Shown: positions 8,395 to 16,811, numbered from the stretch's first letter. The stretch: 64,000 bases of DNA from JBCBCP01 sp039817385 (GCA_039817385.1 JBCBVY010000004.1:124001-188000); one strand, 5' to 3'. Made by a program: numbers and translations. Notes: generated from the sequence alone by a model not told the origin.

Positions 8395-9351
8395 GTGTCA
8401 CGCAAAGCTCTGATTGTAGGTATAGATCACTACTCTCATTCCAGCAATCTGTTTGGATGCGTCAATGACGCCTATGCGGTAAGTTCCGCCATTGAGCGCA
8501 ACGCAGATGGCACAGTCAATTTCGCAACAAGAATTCTCACAGGTACCAGCGAAGACAGTCCAGTTAACCGAAGGGATGTTCGCGCCGCCGCTCAAGAGCT
8601 GTTTTCCGGAGATGGCGACGTTGCACTCTTTTACTTTGCTGGACACGGCTACATCGAGCAAGTCGGCGGATACCTAATCTGCTCTGACAGCTTAGACGGA
8701 AACGACGGGCTATCGCTTCACGAACTGGTTGTCATGGCAAATGACGCAAAAGCCAAGAGCCGCATAATCATCCTCGACAGCTGTCACTCCGGCATCGCAG
8801 GAAACGCAAAGCCGGGTGAAGAACACACAACTATAAACATCGGCGTAACGATCCTGACTGCGTCAACACAAAAACAATATGCGGCAGAGGCAAACGGCTC
8901 GGGACTATTCACCTCGCTTTTGGTTGACGCGTTAAACGGTGGAGCGGCGAACCTGTTAGGCGACGTAACGCCCGGATCAGTATATGCCCATATAGACCAA
9001 TCGCTAGGGCCTTGGGATCAGCGCCCAATGTTCAAGACGAACGTGTCAACCTTTACCTCCTTGAAACGTGTGCAGCCGCCAATATCGCTAGATACACTAA
9101 AGAAGCTGCGAGATTATTTTGAAGCCCCGGGCAGCGAACATAGCCTTGATCCAAGTTACGAGCCGGAAAGCTCGTCGCCAGACGAGGAAAAGACAGCAAT
9201 TTTTGCCGATCTGCAGGAAATGGTAAAAGTCAACTTAGTGCGCCCACACGGCGAGACGCATATGTATTATGCAGCAATGAATTCCAAGTCTTGCAAGCTA
9301 ACAGTGTTGGGGGAGCACTACTGGAAGCTTCTGAACGACGGAGTTATCTAG
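8395..9351 (+). CDS. Caspase-like protease (peptidase C14 family), putative Thoeris effector
   Basis: From the GTG at 8395 the protein is 318 residues and begins VSRKALIVGIDHYS, the usual first strand of bacterial caspase-like domains. The catalytic dyad is visible: His84 in YFAGHGY and Cys130 in ILDSCHSG. The C-terminal third (after about 215) is a separate, acidic-linker-connected helical region that could bind a nucleotide signal. An agggaa ribosome-binding site ends 10 bases before the GTG; an alternative ATG at 8371 would overlap the TIR gene by 23 nt. With the TIR gene it forms a TIR-caspase pair, the arrangement reported for caspase-type Thoeris; on activation it probably cleaves host proteins and arrests the infected cell. 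Confidence 0.82.
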   Translation: MSRKALIVGIDHYSHSSNLFGCVNDAYAVSSAIERNADGTVNFATRILTGTSEDSPVNRRDVRAAAQELFSGDGDVALFYFAGHGYIEQVGGYLICSDSLDGNDGLSLHELVVMANDAKAKSRIIILDSCHSGIAGNAKPGEEHTTINIGVTILTASTQKQYAAEANGSGLFTSLLVDALNGGAANLLGDVTPGSVYAHIDQSLGPWDQRPMFKTNVSTFTSLKRVQPPISLDTLKKLRDYFEAPGSEHSLDPSYEPESSSPDEEKTAIFADLQEMVKVNLVRPHGETHMYYAAMNSKSCKLTVLGEHYWKLLNDGVI

Positions 9352-9968
9352 TGGTTGAACTTAGCGATGCGACGACGATATACTTGACCTTTGCTTTCGT
9401 TGTTCCTGGCCTCGTTATTACATATTTCCGCTCTCAGTTCACAACTGGACGAATGCAAAGTCATTCTGACGCCATACTAAGCTATCTAGCTCTTTCTGCT
9501 TTGTATGGCGCGATGATTTTACCAGCTTTCGATGGGTTGGTGGATGGCGGAGCTAACCAAACCGCACGTACATTTTACTGGGTGGCTTTGGTTTTTATTG
9601 GCCCCGCGATCGTAGGTATTTTGCTGGGGTACTCAGCCCGCACTGATGCAGTACGACGGCTACTCAAATATTGTGGTATTAATCCAGTTCATGCAGTTCC
9701 CACAGCTTGGGATTGGAAATTTGGAGGCATGAAGGAGCAGCTTGTTCTTGTGACGTTAAAAGACGGCACGAAGTTTCCTGGATACTGCGGCCCAGCCTCA
9801 TTCATGTCATCTGACCCCAGTGAAAGAGACCTGTACGTCGAAAAAATATATGCTTGGGGCGAAGATGATGCGTGGCTCGATGACGGCGTTCACGGACTTT
9901 GGATCAACGCATCTGAAATCAAAACAATCGAATTTTTCCCGGTTGAAGACGAAGGATACGCATCATGA
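9351..9968 (+). CDS. DUF6338-family membrane protein
   Basis: Starting at GTG 9351, which shares one base with the caspase stop (TAGTG), the product is 205 residues. It has an N-terminal membrane helix (about 10-25), two more around 45-65 and 75-95, then a soluble C-terminal domain. That domain matches the DUF6338 pattern: PTAWDWKF, LVLVTLKDGTKFPGYCG, ERDLYVEKIY and a final IKTIEFFP. The function of this family is not known to me. Tight coupling to the TIR and caspase genes implies it is part of the same system, perhaps a membrane target or second effector. The longer frame from 9291 would overlap the caspase gene by 61 nt and is less likely. Confidence 0.75.
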   Translation: MVELSDATTIYLTFAFVVPGLVITYFRSQFTTGRMQSHSDAILSYLALSALYGAMILPAFDGLVDGGANQTARTFYWVALVFIGPAIVGILLGYSARTDAVRRLLKYCGINPVHAVPTAWDWKFGGMKEQLVLVTLKDGTKFPGYCGPASFMSSDPSERDLYVEKIYAWGEDDAWLDDGVHGLWINASEIKTIEFFPVEDEGYAS

Positions 9969-10132
9969 CTGATCGAAAACCAACGCCGCCTAGGCCTGCC
10001 CCCCGACCTCCTAGCAAAGACCCAATTGAACGAGGATACCAACCGAGCGGACCGGGTGCGGGCCACCAACCCTCAACAGGAAGCGGCGCTCCAAAATCTC
10101 CCCCGAGCCGGGGCGGCGGTGGAAAGAAGTAA
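9965..10132 (+). CDS. 55-aa proline/glycine-rich basic peptide, fourth gene of the TIR-caspase operon
   Basis: An ATG overlapping the DUF6338 stop (ATGA) opens a 55-codon frame ending at TAA 10132. The product begins MTDRKPTPPRPAPRPPSKDP and ends SRGGGGKK: rich in Pro, Gly, Lys and Arg, with no hydrophobic core, so almost certainly disordered. It cannot be a signal peptide or membrane protein. The exact stop/start overlap and the candidate terminator just after it argue for a real gene. Its role is unknown; possibilities include a protease substrate or tether for the caspase. Confidence 0.6.
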   Translation: MTDRKPTPPRPAPRPPSKDPIERGYQPSGPGAGHQPSTGSGAPKSPPSRGGGGKK

Positions 10133-10162
10133 ACTGTTGGTTTCATAGGCAACTCCGAAGCA

Positions 10163-10197
10163 CCAAACTTCAGAGCTGTTCCGTTTGGGGGGTTTTT
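10163..10197 (+). terminator. Candidate terminator of the TIR-caspase operon
   Basis: ccaaac (10163-10168) pairs with gtttgg (10183-10188), followed by gg and a T-run at 10193-10197. It lies 30 bp after the last stop of the operon and overlaps the 3' end of the convergent recombinase gene. Confidence 0.5.
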
Positions 10198-10778
10198 CGG
10201 CCCAACGGAGTACGCGACTTGTATACGGTTGTTCGCGACACACCAATCTCGCGGGCAATATCGGATGGTCGCTCACCTAAAGCCAATCGCCTTCGAATTT
10301 CTTCTCTGTCAATTTTGGCCGGTCGCCCTTTATAGATGCCCTTTGCCTTGGCGTTAGCGATGCCCTCCGCTTGCCGCTCGCGACGTAAGTTGGTCTCAAA
10401 CTCTGCGAAGACGCCCAACATGTCAAAGAACGCTTTCCCTGCGGCGGTCGTAGTGTCTACCGGTTGCTCAGTCGCCATCAGGTGTGCGCCCTTCACCTTC
10501 AACCTGTCAGCGATGATCTGAAGGTCGCGCAGGGAGCGGGCAAGACGGTCGATCCGTGTCACCACCAAGGTTTCACCTTCGTGGATGAAGTCTAGGATCG
10601 TTTGCAGCTCAACACGACCCTCCAGTTTCGAACCGCTCTTCTGCTCCTGACGGATCATCGTGCACCCGGCTGCTTCAAGTGCAGCGATTTGAGCATCTAG
10701 GTTCTGATCAGTGGTTGACGTGCGTGCGTAGCCTATGCGCGTCGGTGACTTGTCCACTTTGGGTGTGCTGCGTGGCAT
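10170..10778 (-). CDS. Serine recombinase (resolvase/invertase family)
   Basis: The 202-residue protein has the resolvase catalytic domain: GYARTSTTDQN with the nucleophile Ser near residue 21, the EQKSGSKLEGR block, VVTRIDRLARS (about 73-83) carrying the conserved Arg residues, and a long E-helix. A C-terminal helix-turn-helix (RPSDIAREIGVSRTTVYK) binds DNA. Such proteins resolve cointegrates or invert segments on plasmids and transposons. The region just upstream (10784-10874) has repeats that could be its recombination or operator sites. It is convergent with the defence operon and is probably a plasmid-maintenance function of the element. Confidence 0.92.
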   Translation of the reverse strand: MPRSTPKVDKSPTRIGYARTSTTDQNLDAQIAALEAAGCTMIRQEQKSGSKLEGRVELQTILDFIHEGETLVVTRIDRLARSLRDLQIIADRLKVKGAHLMATEQPVDTTTAAGKAFFDMLGVFAEFETNLRRERQAEGIANAKAKGIYKGRPAKIDREEIRRRLALGERPSDIAREIGVSRTTVYKSRTPLGRKTPQTEQL

Positions 10779-10800
10779 ATGTGTTCAGTATATCAGAACC

Positions 10801-10874
10801 TACCCAAACTGAACGCAATCACACTGGTGTTTGGTGTTCACTCGACTGTTCACCTTGGGTATACCCAAGCTGAA
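10801..10874. repeat. res-like repeats and 16-bp palindrome upstream of the serine recombinase
   Basis: The direct repeat tacccaa(a/g)ctgaac occurs at 10801-10813 and 10862-10874, and the perfect palindrome cttgggtatacccaag is at 10854-10869, overlapping the second copy. Several ttcag/gttca half-sites lie between. Resolvase binding sites sit immediately upstream of their genes in a comparable layout, so these are candidate res subsites or autoregulatory operators. Confidence 0.5.
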
Positions 10875-10984
10875 CACACATTTTCGCCCCCGCAGCACCG
10901 TTCCGTAAACTCTGCCGAAAACACGCCTCGGGGCAAGATGTAAGCGGGCGTCGCCCACACCTCACTACCGTGACAAACCGCAAA

Positions 10985-11015
10985 ACATGGCCGAACCTAT
11001 ACAGAAGCGGCCATG
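10985..11015 (-). terminator. Terminator of the AHH toxin gene
   Basis: catggccg (10986-10993) and cggccatg (11008-11015) form an 8-bp stem. On the minus strand it is followed by a short T-run, 45 bp beyond the toxin stop. Confidence 0.55.
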
Positions 11016-11059
11016 CTTGGAATGCTCAAGAGAAGTGCGGATACGCGGCACTGCGTGGC

Positions 11060-14000
11060 TTAGGCAATCAAGAATGTATCGATGAAGTTATCACTCTGGA
11101 GGTCTGTCAGGCTAATGTTCTTTAGAACAATCGAGACCTCATTATCAGAAAATCGCACATCAGCACCGTCTTGGGCCATTTGTGCTTTTACTTGCGCTAA
11201 GTTGGCGTAACCAAAACCATTAAGCTGCAAGTAGTCCCAATCTTGGAAATCGAGGATCGTTGTCTCTCCTGCTTCTCCAGAATTGAACTCGAACACATCG
11301 GCATACTGACCTCCCGCAACAACATTAGTACCTGCACCTGGTTCGATGCGATCGTGAAGCCCCTGTTCACGCATCCAAAACTTAATGGAGGCCTCCTGTT
11401 GTGCGGTAAACTGCGGGCTTTGGGAAAAGCCCAGTACGACGTCTGCCCTGCTTGCCCCCGCTGACATCTCTCCTGTCCAGCGCGCTAAGCCATTAACATC
11501 CGGTTGTGTGCCTAACACGTTGTTATACAAGAGGGTAACAAACGCTTCGTTTGTTGAAGTTGGGAAGCGGGAGGTGAACTCCGGCGATCCAACAAAGCCT
11601 CCCGCTACGTCAGTAAGCGTACTCGTCCCATCGGCTAGCTCGCTCGTCCAGCGATGCAGTCCTGGTTGATCTGGCGCGCGGTCGAGTGTGGCTTGGTAGA
11701 GGCGGAACACATCGTCGCTCCAGTTAGCGGCCACACTATCCTTAGCATATCGCGTCGCAGCAGCATTCGTTTCACTTTTGAATTGCGGGCTATTGGAGAA
11801 ACCGAGCAAAACCTGCGCACGGCTTGATCCCGCTTCCAGCTCTCCGATCCAGCGCGCCAATCCGCTGTCGTCGGGTTCCGTACCCAGCACATTGCTATAA
11901 AGCAGAGTGACGAATTCTACGTTTGATAAGTCTGTTGAAAAGCGAGCTGTGAACTCTGGTGAGCCAACAAATCCACTGGCCACATCCTCAAGAGTACGTT
12001 CGCCGCTTGCGAGACGTGACGTCCAATTGTAGTGGCCAGTTACATCCGGAGCCCGATCCAGGGTTGCTTGGTAGAGACGGTAGACTTGATTGGCGACCTC
12101 TGTTCCAAAGTAGATGGCGGCCTCGTCGTCAGCAAAAATCGTGTCATCGCCTGGTCCTCCGACACGCGTATCGGCGGATGGTTCTCCGCTCCAAACAGGC
12201 GGGTTCTGCAGAAAGGTGGCGAGTGGAACTACAAAGCGCTCAATGACAACGTTTCCAAAACTCCAATTTACATCCCCGACACCCGTCGATCCCCAAACCT
12301 CAACCTGATCGTCGCGAATAATGAGCTCATCAATGTTCATTGCTTGCGCGGTTATCGATCCACCGGGTGTAAACTCAGTCCCATTCACAGAGAAGCCGGT
12401 TGCAAAGACCGTTGGATCATCTGTCGCAAACACAGCTATCATACCATCGCCGTACTCGACCGCTGAGAGTAGCCTTTCTTCACGGCTCCAGGGTGCGATC
12501 ACTGGTGCTGAGAATGCCAACCCATCGTTGGATCGGGAAATCGATGGAGTTGCAGTTGGATTGGCACCAACGCTTTGAATAAGGTACGCAATGTACTCAC
12601 CGTTTACGCGCACAACCTCTTCCAAACCGATGCCCTGTCCTGATCCGGCTTGGCTCAACAACGGTTCTGGTTCAAAAGTCCACGTACTGAAGTCTGTGGT
12701 GGTTGCCATACCCATACCTTGAACATGGCCCGCATCAGTGCTCAGATTTCGGTTGTTCCCATGAAAATACAGCCTCCAGTTTTCAGCCGCTTCGTCATAC
12801 AAAACTCGTTCAGGAATGATCCGATAACTCGTAAGGTCCGTCGATGCAGTCGGATCAAGGAGCGGCGTGTTACTGGTTCGCTCGTAACTTGCGTTATCAC
12901 TCGAAGTGGCTAGGCCAACGGACATGCTGTTGCCAAACGGCAACCCACCATAAAGCAGATAATTCGATATACTCGGCGAATTTGCCGGGGCATCAACCAC
13001 AGTGGCTGCAAACACGCGGGTCGCGTCGAACCCATCTCCGTCATATTCCAAAATCCGTTCGAATTCAGAAATAGTAATATCCTCGCCTCCAGGCTGGGGC
13101 GTCGGCGGACTTGTAGTTGGTGGTTCGGGGTTGGGTGGTTCCGGTTCAGTTGGTGCGTCGTTCGCCTGGATGGTTGCAACCAGCGATCCCGCTTCGCCCA
13201 CGACCGCAACATCTCTGTCTGCTTCGAGCACCGTGATGCTTATGCGATAGCTTTCAATGCCTTCCTCTAAGCCATCATCGTTGAGTTGGAAGCCAAACCC
13301 GGTAACAGCTCCACTCGAGCTTAGCGTCACGGTGCCACTTGGATAAGCAGAGGCAGAAAAATCACTCTCATCAACTGAATTCTGTTCAACAGGCTCAACG
13401 AGCCAGGAAACACTTATTGGTCGTTTCAGCGCGCCCGTCGATATGATGTCAAACCATTGGTTGCGGCCTTCGACGCCTTCTCCCGCGGGATCAAGATCAG
13501 AACGCTGCAACGATAGGGTTACGACGGGAAGCTCTGGTTCAGGTACACCGGACACAGTTAGGCGTATTGGATCGCTCAAGTTATCAAAATAGTTCTGTTC
13601 AGCCTCGTCCTCCTCATAATCAAGGATTACAAAAGCGTAGTAGTCGCGGTTCTCTAATTGATCTGCTGAGAAGTAATCGGACAGTGTTATTCGCTGGAAG
13701 TTACTCTCAGTTTCGCCAGCGGACAGGTTTTGCAACCCGTCAGTTGTAATGAAGAGATCGTCTTTGTCGCCATACCGCTGATCACGAGACAGGATGAAGC
13801 CTGTTTCTGTTTGGTTTCTTTCAGCGTCGCCACCACTGTTAACTGCGGAATAGGTAATAGTGAACTCTTGGTTATATTCGACCGTGGTATCGGACAAGTT
13901 GGCAAAGACAATTTGATAATCAGGGTCACCGCTGGAGCCGCTGTCACCAGGAAGTATGTCGTCGCCAGGTTCATCTCCTCCGCCATCACCAGGATCAGAA

Positions 14001-15787
14001 GTATCATCATCTGTGTCTGAACGAATAAACACTTCTTGTATTGCAAACGCACCTTGCGAGATGTTGCTTTGATCGTCGCGAAGCATAACTCGAAAGGCCT
14101 CAAGGGCTTTATCATTTGAGCCGTCATTCAGGATTGTGAGCCCGCCTGAAAGTTCAGACTGGCCGACCGCGAAGTTCAATACGATTTCAGACGACCCGAT
14201 CAGACCAAGGTAGTCACCTTCAGCTGCGGAAGCGGTATCGTAAAGGTCATATCCATCACCTGGTAATGTGCTCACGTATAAGGTTTGCGCGATCAGATTA
14301 GAACCACTCCGAACGACGGAAAAACGAAGCTCAATAGCTTCCCCAGCTTGTGGCTCATCAATATATCCCGAACCGTTAGGGTAGAATACCTCAAAACTGT
14401 ATGTTAGTCCGTTTGGTGTAGGGGTGCCGACACCTGTTTTAGTGAACGCGGCCGCACTGGTGCTCCAAGCGTCTTCAACTAACTCCAAAGCTTCGACAGA
14501 CGTTTCAGATCCTCGGTCTGCGTCAACTGAATTCACAAGAGCAACCAGGACGTCTTCTGCCAGTGGCTCGTCGCTTGCTTCAGAACCAACCGTCTCAATG
14601 ACTAAATCGACGCCAAGTTCAGTCAACGCATCGTTAATCCGGCTCGCCTCTTCTGGGAAGGCTATCAACAAAAGCTCTGCCGCAGCTTTCAACTCGGCAG
14701 CGGCGTTAAGCAGTTGGGCCCCTGTCAGCGCGCCCGCAACGGCAGCACCAGCTATTGTACCAAAGCCTGGTGAAAAGGCGGAACCTATGGCCGCTCCAAC
14801 TAAGCCAGCTGCACCCATCTTTTGCGCTTGAGCCAAAAAGATATCCAAGGCAACATCGATTAGGAGGCCGGGGCCAATCTCGCCAGCTAAAGATTTAATA
14901 ATTTGTGTATCGATGTTGAAATCGGTCTTGGAAAGGAATTCAACCAAACCGTCAGCATCAAGATCATCCGCAGACTTTCCGAGTGCGTCCGATGTCAATT
15001 TGAAAAGGGCTACTACTGATGTAACTTGCGCTGCCTTTTCAAAACTATTTGATCTAATACCATCAATTGGCCCACCATCTAAGAATATTCTTCCAAACTT
15101 GGACTGAACTGAGTAGTCAATATGGATATTGGCTTGGGAAATTCTATTTTGAAATGAATTTAATTCGCCCAAATCGCTAAGGACCTCGTCACGTGCGCGA
15201 AGCCAGGCCGCAGTGTAATTTTGCCCCGGAGTAAATTTCTCAACATCGGGAAATCTAGCTTCGATCTGACGCTCAAGCTCAGGATCATTGTTTTGTAGAA
15301 AAGTCGAGGCAGCTACAAACTTCTTGTTCTCTATTATTTCAAGCGTTGCTTTCTCGTCTGCATCCGGATCAAATACCACCTTGAAATTTGGCGAAAGGCT
15401 TTCACGGTACGACGCAGTCAGAGAATGAAAATCTGAGCCGATATCATCTAGCACATCTTGCGAAAGCGCGTTAACGCTATCAACATTCAGAGGATCAAAG
15501 CCATACTTCATGCCCAAAGAGTTGAAGTGCGCTCTCCAGCTTTCGGAATAACTACTTAAGTGGCTGCCGTAATGCTTGGCGGAGCCCATACTGGATGCGA
15601 CATCAGCTTCAGTTGGAAGAGGCAAACCGTTCTCAACGCCATCAATATCGAAACCGGCGCGCTGCATAAGTAGTGCGAAGCTCTCGGTGTCGCACAACTC
15701 TTGCGGAATTATATGATGAACTTGAAAGTTAGCGCTCTGATTAGAGAGATCGAATTTTGCGGTTAATGCTGAGTTATCAACTGCCAT
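11060..15787 (-). CDS. Giant secreted-type AHH nuclease toxin with Calx-beta/CARDB-like and DUF4214 repeats
   Basis: This 1575-residue protein begins with an AHH/HNH-type nuclease-like region: VHHIIPQELCD (residues 23-33, His24-His25) and HYGSHLSSYSESWRAHFNSL (72-91). A glycine-zipper stretch (GLVGAAIGSAF, GTIAGAAVAGAL, about 325-355) could insert into membranes. The middle has Calx-beta/CARDB-like acidic beta-sandwich repeats (VEYNQEFTITYSAVNSGG) and a Pro-rich linker near 900, then a sialidase/beta-propeller-like stretch. The C-terminus has tandem DUF4214 repeats (VYRLYQATLDRAPDV, VFRLYQATLDRAPDQ) and an RTX-like end (DFQDWDYLQLNGF), as in type I-secreted proteins. There is no N-terminal signal peptide. 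It overlaps the putative immunity gene by 11 nt. Transporter genes are not in this window. Confidence 0.75.
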   Translation of the reverse strand: MAVDNSALTAKFDLSNQSANFQVHHIIPQELCDTESFALLMQRAGFDIDGVENGLPLPTEADVASSMGSAKHYGSHLSSYSESWRAHFNSLGMKYGFDPLNVDSVNALSQDVLDDIGSDFHSLTASYRESLSPNFKVVFDPDADEKATLEIIENKKFVAASTFLQNNDPELERQIEARFPDVEKFTPGQNYTAAWLRARDEVLSDLGELNSFQNRISQANIHIDYSVQSKFGRIFLDGGPIDGIRSNSFEKAAQVTSVVALFKLTSDALGKSADDLDADGLVEFLSKTDFNIDTQIIKSLAGEIGPGLLIDVALDIFLAQAQKMGAAGLVGAAIGSAFSPGFGTIAGAAVAGALTGAQLLNAAAELKAAAELLLIAFPEEASRINDALTELGVDLVIETVGSEASDEPLAEDVLVALVNSVDADRGSETSVEALELVEDAWSTSAAAFTKTGVGTPTPNGLTYSFEVFYPNGSGYIDEPQAGEAIELRFSVVRSGSNLIAQTLYVSTLPGDGYDLYDTASAAEGDYLGLIGSSEIVLNFAVGQSELSGGLTILNDGSNDKALEAFRVMLRDDQSNISQGAFAIQEVFIRSDTDDDTSDPGDGGGDEPGDDILPGDSGSSGDPDYQIVFANLSDTTVEYNQEFTITYSAVNSGGDAERNQTETGFILSRDQRYGDKDDLFITTDGLQNLSAGETESNFQRITLSDYFSADQLENRDYYAFVILDYEEDEAEQNYFDNLSDPIRLTVSGVPEPELPVVTLSLQRSDLDPAGEGVEGRNQWFDIISTGALKRPISVSWLVEPVEQNSVDESDFSASAYPSGTVTLSSSGAVTGFGFQLNDDGLEEGIESYRISITVLEADRDVAVVGEAGSLVATIQANDAPTEPEPPNPEPPTTSPPTPQPGGEDITISEFERILEYDGDGFDATRVFAATVVDAPANSPSISNYLLYGGLPFGNSMSVGLATSSDNASYERTSNTPLLDPTASTDLTSYRIIPERVLYDEAAENWRLYFHGNNRNLSTDAGHVQGMGMATTTDFSTWTFEPEPLLSQAGSGQGIGLEEVVRVNGEYIAYLIQSVGANPTATPSISRSNDGLAFSAPVIAPWSREERLLSAVEYGDGMIAVFATDDPTVFATGFSVNGTEFTPGGSITAQAMNIDELIIRDDQVEVWGSTGVGDVNWSFGNVVIERFVVPLATFLQNPPVWSGEPSADTRVGGPGDDTIFADDEAAIYFGTEVANQVYRLYQATLDRAPDVTGHYNWTSRLASGERTLEDVASGFVGSPEFTARFSTDLSNVEFVTLLYSNVLGTEPDDSGLARWIGELEAGSSRAQVLLGFSNSPQFKSETNAAATRYAKDSVAANWSDDVFRLYQATLDRAPDQPGLHRWTSELADGTSTLTDVAGGFVGSPEFTSRFPTSTNEAFVTLLYNNVLGTQPDVNGLARWTGEMSAGASRADVVLGFSQSPQFTAQQEASIKFWMREQGLHDRIEPGAGTNVVAGGQYADVFEFNSGEAGETTILDFQDWDYLQLNGFGYANLAQVKAQMAQDGADVRFSDNEVSIVLKNISLTDLQSDNFIDTFLIA

Positions 15788-16415
15788 CTTGACGAACCTC
15801 GCAGTCCCAAAGTCTTAGTGCTGGCTTTAGTCGTTTCAAAGCAGAATATATTTTTCCAGAGACGATAAGCTCCGAGTAACAACGCTCATCCCAAAATAGC
15901 TCAGGAAGAGGCACAGCTGGGTCTAATATGACCATACAATTTCTCTTGAGAGTAAAAATTGCTATCTGATTACCCGCTGGGCTTTCCCCGACACCACTTG
16001 ATTTTTGAACATCAATAACGCGCAACTTAGGCGGCAGCATCCAAAAGTGCTCTCGTATTTCACTTGGATCGGCTGGGTTTCTCAATTCTAATTTCTTAAA
16101 ATAGACTGAGCTTCCAGCATGCTCAGCTACTATATCGCGAAACTCTGGAGATACTATCGGCATCCCAACCGATCGAGAGAAATGGTCAAAGCGGTTAGTG
16201 CGAAAATTTCGTTTTACATACATATATTCAGGCAATGCCGCAAGCCAAGCCTGGGCATCGCCATTCGTGTATGCAGTATTTGCGACTTTTCGCCTTTGGT
16301 CAAAGTCCCCATGAGCTGTGACTGGGTCAAATCCATCTCGAGACGTTTTTTCTCGAGTTATGTATGACGAAGTTCCAGGCGGTTGATCCGAAAGGATGTT
16401 AAACTGGTTTGACAT
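15777..16415 (-). CDS. Putative immunity protein for the AHH toxin (Imm11/DUF1629-like)
   Basis: The 212-residue cytosolic-type protein lies directly upstream of, and overlaps, the toxin gene on the same strand. The segment MPIVSPEFRDIVAEH followed by YFKKLELRNP resembles the core of the DUF1629/Imm11 immunity family, where a 'V(S)P.(F/L)RD' block precedes a beta strand; this family call is from memory of the pattern and is tentative. No membrane segment or signal peptide is present, as expected for a protein that neutralises a nuclease in the cytoplasm. It is AT-richer than chromosomal genes. Confidence 0.55.
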   Translation of the reverse strand: MSNQFNILSDQPPGTSSYITREKTSRDGFDPVTAHGDFDQRRKVANTAYTNGDAQAWLAALPEYMYVKRNFRTNRFDHFSRSVGMPIVSPEFRDIVAEHAGSSVYFKKLELRNPADPSEIREHFWMLPPKLRVIDVQKSSGVGESPAGNQIAIFTLKRNCMVILDPAVPLPELFWDERCYSELIVSGKIYSALKRLKPALRLWDCEVRQDGS

Positions 16416-16514
16416 CGGACATTTAACTTATCTTTGTTAAGTTTACCCTGTAAGTATAAACGATACCAGCGTTTTGTGCGCCGTCCTAACGATCTTTTTC
16501 GGATGGCTCGCGAT

Positions 16515-16712
16515 CTACCGCTCACCCCACTTCTTCTGCCACGGCTGCTTCGCCTTCTTCGGCTTCGTATGCATGTCCGCGCCAGTCAGCTCCTGAACGC
16601 CGTACAAGCCTACCAAAGGTAGCTCCTTCGCCACTCCGGTTCCGACATCCTTCATATCCTTCTTGAACGTCGATTTCTGCTTCTTCTTGGCCTTTGGCTT
16701 GCTTCCAAACAT
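16515..16712 (-). CDS. Small lysine-rich protein of unknown function
   Basis: The 65-residue product starts MFGSKPKAKKKQKS and ends KQPWQKKWGER, with a short hydrophobic stretch (ELPLVGLYGVQELTG) in the middle. Net charge is strongly positive. The start at 16712 is preferred because an aaggag ribosome-binding site lies upstream; an ATG at 16739 would precede that site. It is in the plasmid-like block, but no family was recognised. It might be a small nucleic-acid-binding accessory protein of the element. Confidence 0.55.
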   Translation of the reverse strand: MFGSKPKAKKKQKSTFKKDMKDVGTGVAKELPLVGLYGVQELTGADMHTKPKKAKQPWQKKWGER

Positions 16713-16811
16713 CGTCGTCTCTCCTTCTTTCGGCGACACTCGAAGGCTGGCAAATCACTGATTTTATGTACAGAATTTCATATCGACCATCCTGATCATG
16801 TCGAACCAACC

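Larger units (their letters stand above)
10779..11059. other. Recombinase upstream region with repeated elements and toxin-gene terminator
   Basis: No gene is seen. The first 100 bp hold repeated half-sites and a 16-bp palindrome, and the far end holds a terminator hairpin for the large toxin gene. Confidence 0.5.

Noticed and set aside
10830..10853. gttc...gttc pair near the recombinase as a second LexA box
   Set aside because: The spacing between the two gttc half-sites is 8, not 7, so it does not fit the alphaproteobacterial site.
11060..15787. Large protein read as an ordinary adhesin or hemolysin
   Set aside because: The C-terminal repeats alone would allow it, but the N-terminal His-His nuclease-like block, the overlapping small upstream gene and the mobile location fit a toxin better. 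Pure adhesin is kept as a weaker alternative.
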